From Pictodentalium vernedei (Eukaryota; Mollusca; Scaphopoda; Dentaliida; Dentaliidae), in the NCBI GenBank assembly GCA_031216915.1, contig CM062290.1:383266718-383330717 (forward strand): 64,000 nucleotides of DNA, in the 5' to 3' direction. Below, piece by piece: positions 42,209-53,014 of this stretch. A model generated the notes under the pieces. The model saw only the letters and a list, made by a program, of their open reading frames with translations. It did not search any database and was not told the origin of the DNA. Position numbers and translations under genes: made by a program. Position 1 is the first letter of the stretch, and each line of letters starts with the position of its first letter.

Positions 42209-42290
42209 GTCTGGGTCATTGGTACAGTATAAAAATGTTAAAAAATTTATAGTAATTTATATATTTTTTATACTTACCAATGACCCAGAC
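42209..42290 (+). other. DIRS copy 2 internal complementary region
   Basis: Reads GTCTGGGTCATTGGTACAGT...AAAAAT joined to GTTAAAAAATTTATAG...CAATGACCCAGAC, the two element ends joined; the junction is at 42236/42237. Near identical to the ICR of copy 1. Confidence 0.9.
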
Positions 42291-42365
42291 GGGGATGGCC
42301 CTCCCAGGAGTTGGGAACTCTTGCCTCCCCGCTGAGTACATAGCGCTTACCAGGCACTGGTTATT

Positions 42366-42592
42366 AGAATGATAAATGGCGCCAATTTCGGAACGTCCTT
42401 GACACTGCGCATGCGCAGTAGGGGCGAAGTGTGGAGGGCCTCTCAGGACATGTTTTCTTTAGTTTTAGATGCAAATTTTGGGGATTGGGGGGCAAAATTT
42501 GTGTTTGGCCCTATATTTTAAGAGTTAGCACCAGCTATGTCTGGGTCATTGGTAAGTATAAAAAATATATAAATTACTATAAATTTTTTAAC
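42366..42592 (+). repeat. DIRS copy 2 terminal inverted repeat (3' end)
   Basis: Exact reverse complement of 35608-35794 over 42366-42552, followed by the AT-rich outer tail ending TTTTTTAAC at 42592. NRF1-type palindrome at 42405-42418. Confidence 0.9.
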
Positions 42593-42705
42593 TTTCAGAG
42601 CTAATTCCCACACAGTTACTTATAATTATAATAAATAATGTCAGACTTATCTTTGTAGAGCTTTATATTTGTATCATTCCAGTATATTTGTTATTTATAT
42701 AAGTA

Positions 42706-43019
42706 CAGTTAAAACTGGAAGTCCTGTCACGAACTGTGCACTTATCTAGGCTTAATTGCGCGTTGAAATTTCGCGCAATTGTCATATCGAATGGCATTCA
42801 AAACACGACATGTTCTCCTGGTTTCTCATAGCAAACACAGGCAATGTTTCTGCCAATGGACCTCCGGGTTACCCGGAGGTCCATTGGCTGAAACATTGCT
42901 TGTGTGCTGGCCATATGTACAGAATTTGATAGCCTTACTATGGTCATAACGCGCAAATTAATGTGCAGATCAACATGCTATTTGTGTGCATTTCTTGACA
43001 GGACTTGTAGTTTTAACTG
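42706..43019. mobile_element. Tc1/mariner-type MITE, family M, copy 1
   Basis: 314 bp with inverted ends CAGTTAAAACTGGAAGTCCT and GGACTTGTAGTTTTAACTG, flanked by TA on both sides (42704-42705, 43020-43021). The centre is a palindrome, CAATGGACCTCCGG/CCGGAGGTCCATTG around GTTA. TA duplication and CAGT-type ends are typical of the mariner superfamily. No transposase. Copy 2 is at 60992-61293 in inverted orientation. Confidence 0.85.
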
Positions 43020-43069
43020 TATGTTATTGCAACAAATTTGTTATTTTTACATACGTGTTGTTATCTTTA

Positions 43070-43210
43070 CTTGACTCAAGACAGTCATAACTCCATCTAC
43101 GAAACGTCCTAACTTGAGTACGAAATGTCCTAAAAGTTTGTGTATGAGACATCCTTAATTGCTGTGTACGAAATACCCGTGTATGAAACGTCCAGCTCCC
43201 GACTTTGGCC
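43070..43210 (+). repeat. Degenerate ACGAAACGTCC repeats
   Basis: TACGAAACGTCCTAACTTG, GTACGAAATGTCCTAAAAG, GTATGAGACATCCTTAATTG, GTACGAAATACCCG and GTATGAAACGTCCAGC follow one another, then CTCCCGACTTTGG. The unit and the GCTCCCGACTT end resemble the end of the 22-bp array at 34152 (AGCACCCGACTT), suggesting a distant relation. Confidence 0.55.
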
Positions 43211-43309
43211 ACCGCTTTCTCCGGTAAGAAGATTTAAAGATCTATATGAAGCAGTATGAAGTGGTGAATTTCTCCGGAAGGACAAAAACAAAATAATTCC
43301 AAAACAAGT

Positions 43310-43555
43310 TAATTAAACAATTTTCATATGAAGAATGTTAAGGTGCTACCGTATATAAGTAAGAGAAATTTGTTTACTTTGAAATTCCCACCTCTGAGTC
43401 TGAGTGATATTCCATAACTTTCATAAATTCAAATTGAATATACACAAATTATACAACAAAATAAAGGTAGTGATATATATAACATGGAAAATAAATGCAA
43501 TCAACTCACGGAGTTGACAGCAGGCACCAGTGGTTCCTGGAAGTGATACTGATAA
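43310..43555. repeat. Long inverted repeat arm (partner at 47262-47450)
   Basis: Its reverse complement matches 47262-47450: CTTCCAGGAACCA.TGGTGCC, TGCTGTCAACTC.GTGAGTTG, TATAATTTGTGTATATT, CAGAGGTGGGAATTT. Unknown nature; an old repeat or segmental duplication. The partner copy abuts a hAT MITE. Confidence 0.7.
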
Positions 43556-43691
43556 TAAAATAATATTTCCTTAAGAAAACTTGTGGCCAAATGTGCTTCA
43601 GATATCCTAGAACTAAGCTTGGCATTCAAAACACTTTATGATGCAGCAACAGGACTGCATTTGGGGAAAGAACAACACAGTATTTTTTATT

Positions 43692-45406
43692 AGCTCAACT
43701 TTGACGAAGTCAAATTTGAGCTATTGTCATGGCCCGTCGTCCGTCCGTCCGTCCGTCCGTCTGTCCGTACATCAACAATTGGCTATGGCTCGGGCTAGAG
43801 GTCGTATTTATGAACCGATCTTTACGAAACTTCTTGTGTACCTTTGTTATGACCCTGGGACGGGAACGAGTGTTTTTAGGTGTGGTCCGAAATTCAAGAT
43901 GGCTGCCAGTGGCCATTTTGTACCGATGATGCAAAAATCAGTTTTTTGTACAGAACTTCTGTATGAAAGTTCTGATTTGAATAAAGTTTTGTATAAATGT
44001 TTAGTACCATGGGATACATCACATATAATACGGGTTTTTTTCTCGTGCGTAAATTATGCAAATTAGACTGACTTTGATTTATTTAGTGTTACTTTCAGAG
44101 CTGTAAGTGCCAAGCTGCTATGGCTCGGGCTAGAGGCCGTATTTATGAACCAATCTTTACGAAACTTCTTGGGTACCTTTGTTATGACCCTGGGACGGGA
44201 ACGAGTGTTTTTGGGTGTGGTCCGAAATTCAAGATGGCTGCCAGTGGCCATTTTGTACCCATGATACAAAAATCAGTTTTTTGTACAGAACTTCTGTATG
44301 AAAGTTCTGATTTGAATAAAGTTTTGTATAAATGTATAGTACAATGGGATACATCACATATAATACGGGTTTTTTTCTCGTGTGTAAATTATGCAAATTA
44401 GACTAACTTTGATTTATTTAGTGTTACTTTCAGAGCTGTAAGTGCCAAGCTGCTATGGCTCGGGCTAGAGGCCGTATTTATGAACCAATCTTTACGAAAC
44501 TTCTTGGGTACCTTTGTTATGACTGTGGGACGAGAACGAGTGTTTTTGGGTGCAGTCCCAAATTCCAGATGGCTGCCAGCAGCCATTTTGTACCGACGAT
44601 GCCGAAATCTGTTTTTTGTACAGAACTTCCATATGAAAACTCTGATTTGAATAATTTTTTGTATGAATGTTTAGTACCATGGGATACATTACATATATTA
44701 CAGGTTTTTTTCTTGTGCGTAAATTATGCAAATTAGGCTAACTTTGATTTATTTAGTGTTACTTTCAGCACTGTGAGTGCAAATCCCAATACGGCTCGGG
44801 CTGCAGGCCGTATTTATGAACCGATCTTAATGAAACTTCTTGGGTACCTTTGTTATCACTGTGGGATGAGAAGGAGTGTTTTTGGGTCCAGTCTGAAATT
44901 CAAGATGGCCGCTAGCAGCCATTTTGTTCAAAATTAAGTGCAATCAGATTTTTGCGCAGAACTTCCAAATGAAAGATCTGATTTGAATAAATTTTTGTAT
45001 GAATGTTTAGTACCATGGGATACATTACATATAATACAGAGTTTTTCTCGGGAATAAATTATGCAAATTAGGGGTCCGGGTGGGACTTAGAAAATTTTGG
45101 ACCAAAATCCGGAAATTAGTTTTTTGTGTTTTGATGCATTTTGGTCAATTTTAAGAAGAAGAAGAAAAAATTTTAGTCTGAAAATATTTTGTTTGGGACT
45201 GAAAATTTCCACACAAAAATAATAATCTACAATGATTGGTCTTAATCTGTAGTCCATTACAGTCACCTTGTAATTCTTTTATTATTGTTGACTGGGCCAA
45301 AACAAATACTAATTCCTGTCATATTCATTATTCAGTTGTCTTGGTCACAGCAAGTACTAATTCCTGTCATATCCAAGTTGAGCTACAGAGTCATTGACTC
45401 TTTCAT
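43692..45406 (+). mobile_element. Helitron-like satellite-bearing element, family B, copy 2
   Basis: Same plan as 18474-20294: AGCTCAACTTTGACGAAG start, (GTCC)n-rich head, four monomers of about 335 bp starting near 43786, 44119, 44454 and 44793, then CAAGTTGAGCT and the hairpin AGAGTCATTGACTCT before TTTCATT. The stem differs from copy 1 by one paired change. The segment 45062-45370 is diverged from the monomers. Non-coding. Confidence 0.7.
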
Positions 45407-45502
45407 TAAAGATGGGTTCCACGATCGACAGACATGCACATAAAATGCGATACCACAAATTTTCATCGAAAAAACAAATACGTAATTCTAAGAAATTCAA
45501 AC

Positions 45503-45995
45503 TAGAGCCCTGCGATTACGGGTACTCAAATTTGCGAGTCGAATCTCGAGTCGGAATGCAAAATCGACTCGACTCCTCTCCAATTTGCAGATGTCCTTTT
45601 TCTCGAGATGATTCGGTCCCGATAAACGACAGAGTTTTCATTGTGAGCTCTTTCTTTAAGCGATGCAATAATTAAGTTTGGCCACCAAATAAATGGGAAA
45701 ATATGTTACAAAACCGTATTTGTATCACTGTTAAATGATACCAAACTCGATTTACTGATGCCTCATCACCACCTTAGTAAAGTCAGCATTATACATAAGT
45801 CGTTACAGGATTCTAAACGGTTGTTTCTCATGCGATTTGTGCAATGAAAGAACATTAAATCCCTCTCTGTTGAGAAGAAAACTGGCCAGCGGTTTTAGAA
45901 AAATTCGACTCGAAAAATGACTCTACTCCCGAGTTTTAAACTAGAATTGAATTGAGAATCGACTCAAACTGAAATATCCGACTTGCAGGTCCCTA
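45503..45995. mobile_element. hAT-type MITE, copy 1
   Basis: 493 bp, inverted ends TAGAGCCCTGCGATTACGG and TCCGACTTGCAGGTCCCTA, exact 8-bp target duplication ATTCAAAC (45495-45502 and 45996-46003). Eight-base duplications and TAGRGC-type ends are marks of hAT. The interior carries repeated GAGTCGA/TCGACTC motifs. No transposase. Confidence 0.85.
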
Positions 45996-46050
45996 ATTCA
46001 AACAGATGTCATGATACCTTGCAAGTAATATGACAACTTCACAGTGTTAA

Positions 46051-46294
46051 CCCTTTACCTAACCTGAAAAGCAGACGACACTTGCAAAAATAATTCTTGA
46101 ATAACTAATTTTTTTCATATTTTGTCTCAAAAACATAATTTATGACCCCTCGTTGGAACGAGCTCGTTGAGCTCGTTCCAACGAGGGGTCATAACCTATG
46201 TTTTTGAGACAAAAAATGGAAAAAATAATGAAAATTAATTGGCGATTTTTGAGAATAGCGCTGGCCGGTTTTGGCCGTTACGTTAGGTAAAGGG
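46051..46294. mobile_element. piggyBac-like MITE, family T1, copy 2
   Basis: 244 bp, ends CCCTTTACCTAAC and GTTAGGTAAAGGG, TTAA at 46047-46050 and 46295-46298. The central palindrome TTATGACCCCTCGTTGGAAC / GTTCCAACGAGGGGTCATAA is long and nearly perfect. Confidence 0.9.
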
Positions 46295-46585
46295 TTAACA
46301 AAGCCCAGAGGTTTGTCAATTACCCCCACACAAATCTGCCCCTGCTTTTTTATGAATTTTGATGTGTTATCATTGTTCTTGGATATCTGAAGCGCATTTG
46401 ACCACGAGTTGTGCTATAATATTATATTATTATCAGTACGAATACGGCAGCAGACTGCTAGAACTGAAACGGTTAAAGGGTTTTCTTGATCGATTAATCA
46501 TATGGATTATCTTGGTTAACCGATTAATCACTTGTTTAGTAAGTAGCTGAATTATTGCTGTAGCGTTGATGATTTATAGCATGAA

Positions 46586-46825
46586 CCCTTTACCCAAAGT
46601 AATGGACAAAACCGGCAAACGCTATATATAAAAATCTCCTTCAAATTTTATTGTTTTCAATTTTTGTCTAAAAAACATAGCATATGATCCCTCATTGGAA
46701 TGACCTCATTGAGCTCGTTCCAATGAGGGGTCATAAGCTATGTTTTTGAGACAAAAATTGAAAATTTTTAGTAATTCAAGAAATTATTTTGCAAGTATTG
46801 TCTGCTGTCTGCAACGGGCAAAGAG
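46586..46825. mobile_element. piggyBac-like MITE, family T1, copy 3 (inside hAT MITE copy 2)
   Basis: 240 bp, left end CCCTTTACCCAAAG, right end GGGCAAAGAG then TTAA (46826-46829); the left flank is TGAA, one change from TTAA. The palindrome CTCATTGGAATGACCTCATT and its mirror mark the family. More decayed than copies 1 and 2. Confidence 0.75.
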
Positions 46826-46830
46826 TTAAG

Positions 46831-46935
46831 AATAATAATAATAATAATATATCACTTATATAGCGCCTATCCTAATAAAAGCCCTAAGCGCTTTACAAAA
46901 GAAATCACAAATAAGATAGATAAAAATCAATAAAG
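46831..46935 (+). repeat. (AAT)n tract with GCGCTTTACA-type fragment
   Basis: AATAATAATAATAATAAT is followed by TTATATAGCGCC and, 25 bases on, AAGCGCTTTACAAAAG. The TATAGCGCC / AAGCGCTTTACA pair is a widespread short-repeat end in marine invertebrate genomes (general knowledge); family not resolved. Confidence 0.5.
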
Positions 46936-47261
46936 TCACCCGGTTTGTGTGTCAGCGAAGGGATAGCCTGGGAAGTTCCTCTGGTATAAGAATGACCATT
47001 TCCAGCTACTGATACAGTGCAGTAATCCTGCAAGTGAACAAGTATTTCTGCACATAACTTGCAAGCTTTAATCTGTCTCATAATAATTGACGCAAGTCAG
47101 TGAGACAATGTTTGCCTTTTTTAGAGCAAGTTTGTTCCTTTGTTAACCCATATAATACAGTAGTTTAAGGCAATGGTTAATCAATCAATTACTTTTTGTG
47201 ATCGATCAAGACATTGATCATTGGTTAATCGATTAATTGGTTAACCTTTCAGCTCTACAGA

Positions 47262-47450
47262 CTTCCAGGAACCATTGGTGCCTGCTGTCAACTCTGTGAG
47301 TTGATTGCATATATTTCCTGTTCCATATGTCACAACCTTCACTTTGATGTATAATTTGTGTATATTTAGTTTGAATTTGTGAAATATCAGAGGTGGGAAT
47401 TTGAAAGTAAAAAAATTTCACTCACTTATATAGCACGTTAAGAAACAGGC
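47262..47450. repeat. Long inverted repeat arm (partner at 43310-43555)
   Basis: See partner. The match begins right after the target duplication of hAT MITE copy 2, so the MITE inserted at or near the edge of this repeat. A G18 tract follows at 47462-47479. Confidence 0.7.
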
Positions 47451-47519
47451 GTTCGGGAACTGGGGGGGGGGGGGGGGGGAAGGGAGGGGGTGGGTGGTCA
47501 TCCAGTAAAATTGTTTTAA

Positions 47520-47733
47520 CCCTTTATCCAATGCAGACAATATCAAAATTTCTTATTTTAAATATCATTTTTTTTAATTTTTCAAAAACTTTCAACAAAA
47601 CCATATCATGTGACCTCTCATTGGAATGAGATCGTTCCAACGTTTTGTTGAAATTTTTTGAAAAATAATATTTTTTCAACTGCTGAATTTGCATATTACG
47701 CAGTCGGATGAGGCCGATTCATTAGGTAAAGGG
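47520..47733. mobile_element. piggyBac-like MITE, family T1, copy 4
   Basis: 214 bp, ends CCCTTTATCCAATGCAGAC and ATTAGGTAAAGGG, TTAA at 47516-47519 and 47734-47737. Closest to copy 1 (both share ATGCAGACAATATCAAAATT and GCTGAATTTGCATATTACG). Confidence 0.85.
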
Positions 47734-47769
47734 TTAAGATGCTATATGATTAAGGAAAATTTGTTTAAT

Positions 47770-48190
47770 TTGAAATATTCCAGCTATTCTGAAAAATGCA
47801 CTTAATGACCCCTGGGTGACCTCAGTGAGCTTGACCCAACTTTTGAACTTCAGTGGAGTTTTAACTCATTTAGTGTTGGTTCCAGGTCCATACATCATAC
47901 CATGCTTGAGATATGAGCATGACCTACTTTCAGTATGCTTTGGTCCCGACACTTTTTTATGTTAAAAAACATGTATGCACTTCAACAATGCATTTGGTGG
48001 TCATAAAATGCTATTTTCAGCAATTCTGACAAATGCAGTCCATGACTTGTGGGTGACCGCAGTGACCTTGACCTATATATTAAACCTCCATTGAGTTTTA
48101 ACCCATTTCTTGTTGGTTCCAGACCCATAGGTCATACCATGCTTGAGATATGAGCTTGATCTAATTTCAATATTTTTGGCCCCACCCACT
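47770..48190 (+). repeat. Satellite E, about 225-bp monomers
   Basis: Two diverged monomers, marked by GACC..TGGGTGACC.CAGTGA, TGAGTTTTAACTCATTT / TGAGTTTTAACCCATTT, GTTGGTTCCAG and CATACCATGCTTGAGATATG. Diverged pieces recur at about 49225-49400, 49600-49665 and 53270-53575. Confidence 0.7.
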
Positions 48191-48224
48191 TTTTATGAGA
48201 AAAACGGTCTTATTTTGTAAATGG

Positions 48225-49030
48225 GTTATCCTCCCGGCATCCATCCGTCTTTTTGTCCGGAGATTATCTCCACTGTTTGAGGACCATTCCCTTCAAAATG
48301 TGGTATGCATGTTCACCACCATGGGAACCTGTCTAAGTGCGGTGATCGTTCCGGTGGAACTATTTTTGGCAGAGTTATGCCCCTTTTTGGCTTAGAATAA
48401 TTTGCCTCATCTGTCTGGATTTTGTCTGGAGATTTTTGGCCAGTTCTTGCGACAGATGGTATGCGTATTCACCACTGTGGGAGCCTGTGCATTTGCGATC
48501 ATAGTCATGGGACTATTCTTGCCAGAGTTATGCCCCTTTACGACTTAGAATAATTTTCCTCATCAGGCTGAATTTTGTCTGGAGATTTTCTTGGAGGTTT
48601 ATGGGCCAATTCTTTTGAAACTTGGTATGCATGTTCACCATCATGTGAAGCAGTGCACCTGCATTATAGTTCTGGTCAGATTATTTTTGCCAGAGTTATG
48701 CCCCTTTCTGACTTGGAATAATTTACCACATTGGTCGAACTTTGTCTGGAGATTTCCATCGGAGGTTCTAGACTAATTCTTTCGAAACTAATTATGCATG
48801 ATCACCGCCATGGGAACCCTTTTCAACTTGGAATAATCTGTGCATAAGTCTGAATTTTGTCCAGAGGGTTTCTCTGAGGTTTTTGGAGCGATACTTTTGA
48901 AACTTGATATGCATGTTCACCACCATTAGAACCTGTGCACCTGTGATTATAATTTCGGTTGGACTATTCTTTCCAGAATTATGCCCCTTTTCAACTTTAG
49001 AAATCTCACATTTTTTTGTCAGCATTTTGG
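48225..49030 (+). repeat. Satellite D, about 160-bp monomers
   Basis: Five diverged monomers with TTTTGTCTGGAGATTT, CTTTTGAAACTTGGTATGCATG, TTCACCACCAT.GGAACCTGT, TTTTTGCCAGAGTTATGCCC; starts near 48250, 48420, 48575, 48740 and 48855. It is embedded between blocks of satellite E, which suggests that D and E belong to one composite element whose ends I cannot define. Confidence 0.75.
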
Positions 49031-50631
49031 TTTTTGGTCGATAACTTGAGTTTGGATTTGTTGATCGGCACCAAACTTGGTTTGTGTCTCTGTCATACTA
49101 AAATACAAGTTCATTTTTTCTGGGGTTCTGTAACTTCTGCCCATGTTATTGGTTGGTCCATGGATCAAAATTATGTACATTGTACAATTTGAAAAAGCCT
49201 ACAGTACCCGGCATATTATGCAACACTAGGTGATTTTCTTGTTTGAGTGTAAAAATACATCTATGAACTTCGAGAATGTATTAGGGGGCCATAAACTACA
49301 ATTTCCAGCAATTCTAAAAAATGCACTCAATGATCCCCAGGGTGACCTCAGCAGGCCTTTAAATTTATTTATTTTGGCCACACTGTTTTGCCCTAATTTG
49401 CACTCATTATAACCAGAAATAACAGTCCTATCCTGTTATGTTTTATTGCCATGCCTTTCTTTGTGTTTCTATGATCACAATATGATGGAAGTTATTCTCA
49501 AATGTAGAAGAGGTACAGAGAATTTATATGTTTTTCTTGATGTCTTCACACCTTCTCTAATTAGGGCACTCCTGCAAACAGTGTGAAATTGGGGTAATCT
49601 AGAGGCCTGAACCTTAGTGACATATTTTGAACCTCCATTGAGTTTTGACTCATTTTGTGTAGTGTTCAACTGATTACTAAAAATGGCCACTGACCGATTA
49701 CCAGTTATTTGAGCTCACAATCTGCCGATTATGACTGTAATACCGTGCACTACTAGACAAGTTGAGGCTCAAAAGAACTACATTAAATTGAACATATTTT
49801 ACAGTATTATAGTCGTTGACTACCAAATAAGTCGAGGCTCGATAGAAATACGTTAAATTGAACAAAATTTTTCATCCCCCACCCATCCCTCTCATACACA
49901 CAAAATGTAGCTCAGTCCTTGTTTTGACTCATAATGCACAGAGCCATGTGTACTGACCAAGTGTGTACAACTGGTAATTTTACAGTGACGTCAACCTGTC
50001 AAGACAGCAAAAGTTGATTGCATGTCGAACAGTGTTTTTGTTGCAGATCACATAAAAAAAAATTGGAATAATACATATCACCATGTGTACTGGAAGAAAT
50101 TTTGCCCAATAATTAACTTTTAATAAAATACATATGCTAGTGTCATATTGTAAACAGAATGTCTCCAGGAATTGTGCAACATGACAGCCAAGGGAAACCG
50201 AAACCATTTTTTTAAAACAGACTATAATTCCATAAATTCGGATTATTCCTATGGCGATAACAGGAAACTGTCGAACTTGCCATTTGCTTTATTGAAAATA
50301 AACAACAAAGATTAATCTAGTGACCAACATCTTGTTTATTGTGCTGAGCTTGAATTTTTGATATTTGATTATCACTCAACCATCTGACATCAATTCATTA
50401 GATGAAAACATACACCAGAGTCTTGGAGAATTAAAACATTGTCAAGAATTTAATCAAAACAGAAGTGGGACACCATGCTCATTTGCATTGCACAGGCGTC
50501 ATGACACGATGACCGGCTGCTGATTTGTCATGGTTCTTTTGTAGGTGTGGTTTATGCTTAATTCTTGACAGATGACTGAAGTGACATGTGGTGTTATACA
50601 CTGCACATGGTTACTAAGAATTCTCTTTTTT
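49031..50631. other. Satellite E pieces and a short duplication; otherwise nothing seen
   Basis: Satellite E fragments lie near 49225-49400 and 49600-49665. A tandem pair of about 77 bp (CTAC.A.ACAAGTTGAGGCTC / GACTACCAAATAAGTCGAGG, both ending TTAAATTGAACA) is at 49745-49868. The rest has no recognised gene. Confidence 0.5.
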
Positions 50632-53014
50632 GCTCACCTAACTTTCAGTCAGGAGCGCTATAGTGATCATTCACCGTCCGTCGTCCATGAACATGGTGTT
50701 TGCGTCTTCTCCCAAACCTCTGAACCAATTTAATTGATATTTGAGATAATAGTTTGTTATGACATCGCAATCTGATTTTGTTCAAATCAAGTTGCCTCGC
50801 CCCTCGGTAGGGCCATGCCCAAAAAGTGTGCTTAAATCTTAAAAAATCTTCTTCCCATGAACCAGCAGTAGCAGAGACTTGATATTTGGTGTGCAGTTTC
50901 CTTTTGAGGTGCAGACTCAGATTTGTTCAAAAGAAGTTCAAGGAGCTATATTTGCCTTCATTGTGGAAGGGGCAAGAATTTTTGCCCTGCCCAAAATTTC
51001 TATTGTCCAAACCAAGAGGCAGATTTGAACCAAATTTGATTTGAGGGCTTATTGGGTCATAAGTACTTAATTTATGCCCAAATTGTTTTTCCCGTTGCCC
51101 CATGGGAACTGCAGGAGCTAAAAATAGAAAAAATTAAAACGCCCATATCTCCAAAACTACATGGCACTGAGAATTCTTATTTGGTGTGAAGCTTTCTTAG
51201 GACCAACAGAATGGAATGGTGAAAAAAAATTGGTATCGGTTTTATAATGGGGTACTTTTTGGGGACTTTGAAAAAATGCTGAGTCAGCATTTTTTAACAT
51301 TGTGGGTAATGGGAAAAACATTTAAGACTACTTTTCTCCCAAACCACTGCTCCAAAAGCTTTCAAATTTCACATATAACATCTTTGGAAGATTCTTTCAC
51401 ATGTTTATTGAAATCAAATCCCTGGGTCCATATTTGGGCTCTATTGGAGCCCAAATGTTTAAATTAGTGCGGGAGCACGGTGGCTCAGTTGGTAGAGGTG
51501 CAGGCTGCAAGCCGAGAGGTCCCGGCTCGAATCTCACCTGCGGCAACTGCGTTGTGTCCTTGGGCAAGACACTTCATCTCCATTGCCCATGTTGGGGGCA
51601 CGGTGGCATTGTGTACTAAGGCGTACTGCACGTGGTGCACTTGTCTTCAACCAATGCTAACCCTGCTTGTGTGGAGTTAGTGTGTTGGGGAGCTGACAGT
51701 TGCTCGCCGTTGCTCGGTGGTTCTCTCCGGGAACCCAAGCTTCCTCCATCTGTAAAACTGTCATGGTCATGATTAGCCATCGTGCATAAATATGTGACCT
51801 TAAACACCAATGAATAAATAAGTTAAAATTGGTGCAGTATGAGGAATATTCTTTAAAAATCTTCTTCTTCAGATCTACCAATCAGAATCTTTTGATATTT
51901 GGTATGCAGCATGCAGCATGCTTGGGGGGTGAGATTCAAGTTTGTTCAAGCCAAGTCCATGGGTTCATATTTGGGCTCACTGTGGGAGCCCGAATTATAA
52001 CTTAGTTCAAAATGAGGAACTTTCTTTAAAAATCTTCTTCTTCAGATCCAGCAGTCGGAATGTTTTGATATTTGGTATTCAGTATCCTTAGGGAGGTGAG
52101 ATTCAAGTGTGTTCAAGCCATGTCCCTAGGTCCATATTTGGGCTCACTTTGGGAGCTTGAATTGTAACTTAGTTCAAAATTTTAATTTTTCTTAAAAAAT
52201 CTTCTTCAGATCCATCAGTCAGAATGTTTTGATATTTGGTATGCAGCATCCTTAGGGGAGTGAGATTCAAGTTTGTTAAAGCCAAGACCCTGGGTTCATA
52301 TTCGGGCTCCCTGTGGGAGCATGAATTATAACTTAGTTCAATCTGAGGAATTTTTCTTTAAAAATCTTCTTCAGATTCAGCAGTCAGAATGTTTTGATAT
52401 TTGGCATACAGCATCCTTAGGGGGGTGAGATTCAAGTTTGTTCAAGCCAAGTCCCTGGGTTCATATTTGGGCTCACTGTGGGAGCCCGAATAATAACTTA
52501 GTTCAAAATGAGGAATTTTCTTAAAAAATCTTCTTCAGATCCAGCAGTCAGAATGCTTTTGATATTTGGTATGCAGCATCCTTAGGGGGTAAGATTCAAG
52601 TTTGTTCAAGCCAAGTCCCTGGGTTGATATTTGGGCACACTGTGGGAGAAAAAAATTATAACTTAGTTCAATATGAGGAATATTCTTAAAAATCTTCTTC
52701 TTTACATCCACCATCAGAATCTTTTGATATTTGGTATACAGCATCCCACTGGAGGTGAGATTCAAGTGTGTTCAATCCAAGTTCCTGGGTTCATATTTTG
52801 GTTCCCTGTGGGAGCCCTAATTATTACTAAGTTGAATATGTGGGATATTCTTTAAAAATCTTTTTTTTTTAGATCCACTTGTCAGAATCTTTGGATATTT
52901 GGTATAAGCTTTTCTTAGGAGGGGCAGATGCAACTTGTTGAAATCAATTCCCTGGGTTGATATTTAGGCTACCATGTCAGGTGAGCGCCCTCAGGCCCCC
53001 TGGGGCCTCTTGTT
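50632..53014 (+). mobile_element. Helitron-like satellite-bearing element, family A, copy 2
   Basis: Same plan as A1: TGCTCACCTAACTTTCAGTC start, CCGTCCGTCGTCC head, AAAATCTTCTTCCCATGAACC and GGGCTTATTGGGTCATAAG in the unique part. An array of about seven monomers near 167 bp runs from 51850 to 52890, then TCAGGTGAGCGCCC, the palindrome AGGCCCCCTGGGGCCT and CTTGTTT. A tRNA-headed SINE has inserted at 51471-51822. The monomers are of the divergent type found at the right end of A1. Confidence 0.7.
51471..51822 (+). mobile_element. tRNA-headed SINE, copy S2 (in element A2)
   Basis: Head GGTGGCTCAGTTGGTAGAGG (A box) and GGCTCGAATCTC (B box), then the common body (TTGTGTCCTTGGGCAAGACA, GCTCGGTGGTTCTCTCCGGG) and 3' end CCAATGAATAAATAAG. 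Flanked by TTTAAATTAGTGC and GTTAAAATTGGTGC, an imperfect target duplication. An RNA polymerase III promoter is implied by the boxes. Confidence 0.85.

Larger units (their letters stand above)
35594..42592 (+). mobile_element. DIRS-type retroelement, copy 2 (coding part broken, ends identical)
   Basis: A 7.0-kb relative of copy 1, opposite orientation. Inverted terminal repeats 35608-35794 and 42366-42552 are identical over 187 bp by eye, and the ICR at 42209-42290 matches both joined ends. Inside, remains of gag (about 36900-39700), RNase H and tail of pol (about 39740-40560) and tyrosine recombinase (about 40580-41600) can be recognised by similarity to copy 1, but the coding part is broken in many places. 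The gag region also contains a block of about 1.3 kb present twice. Young ends with an old interior suggest it was mobilised by proteins of another copy. Confidence 0.9.
46459..47257. mobile_element. hAT-type MITE, copy 2 (carries a nested T1 MITE)
   Basis: 799 bp, ends TAGAACTGAAACGGTTAA and GGTTAACCTTTCAGCTCTA, target duplication CAGACTGC (46451-46458) / CAGACTTC (47258-47265), 7 of 8 matching. Interior repeats of CGATTAATCA/GGTTAACCGATTAA are typical of this hAT end type. Family T1 copy 3 lies inside. Confidence 0.75.

Noticed and set aside
51480-51560. tRNA gene
   Set aside because: A and B boxes are those of the SINE head; the acceptor and anticodon arms do not pair as in a functional tRNA and the body continues as SINE.
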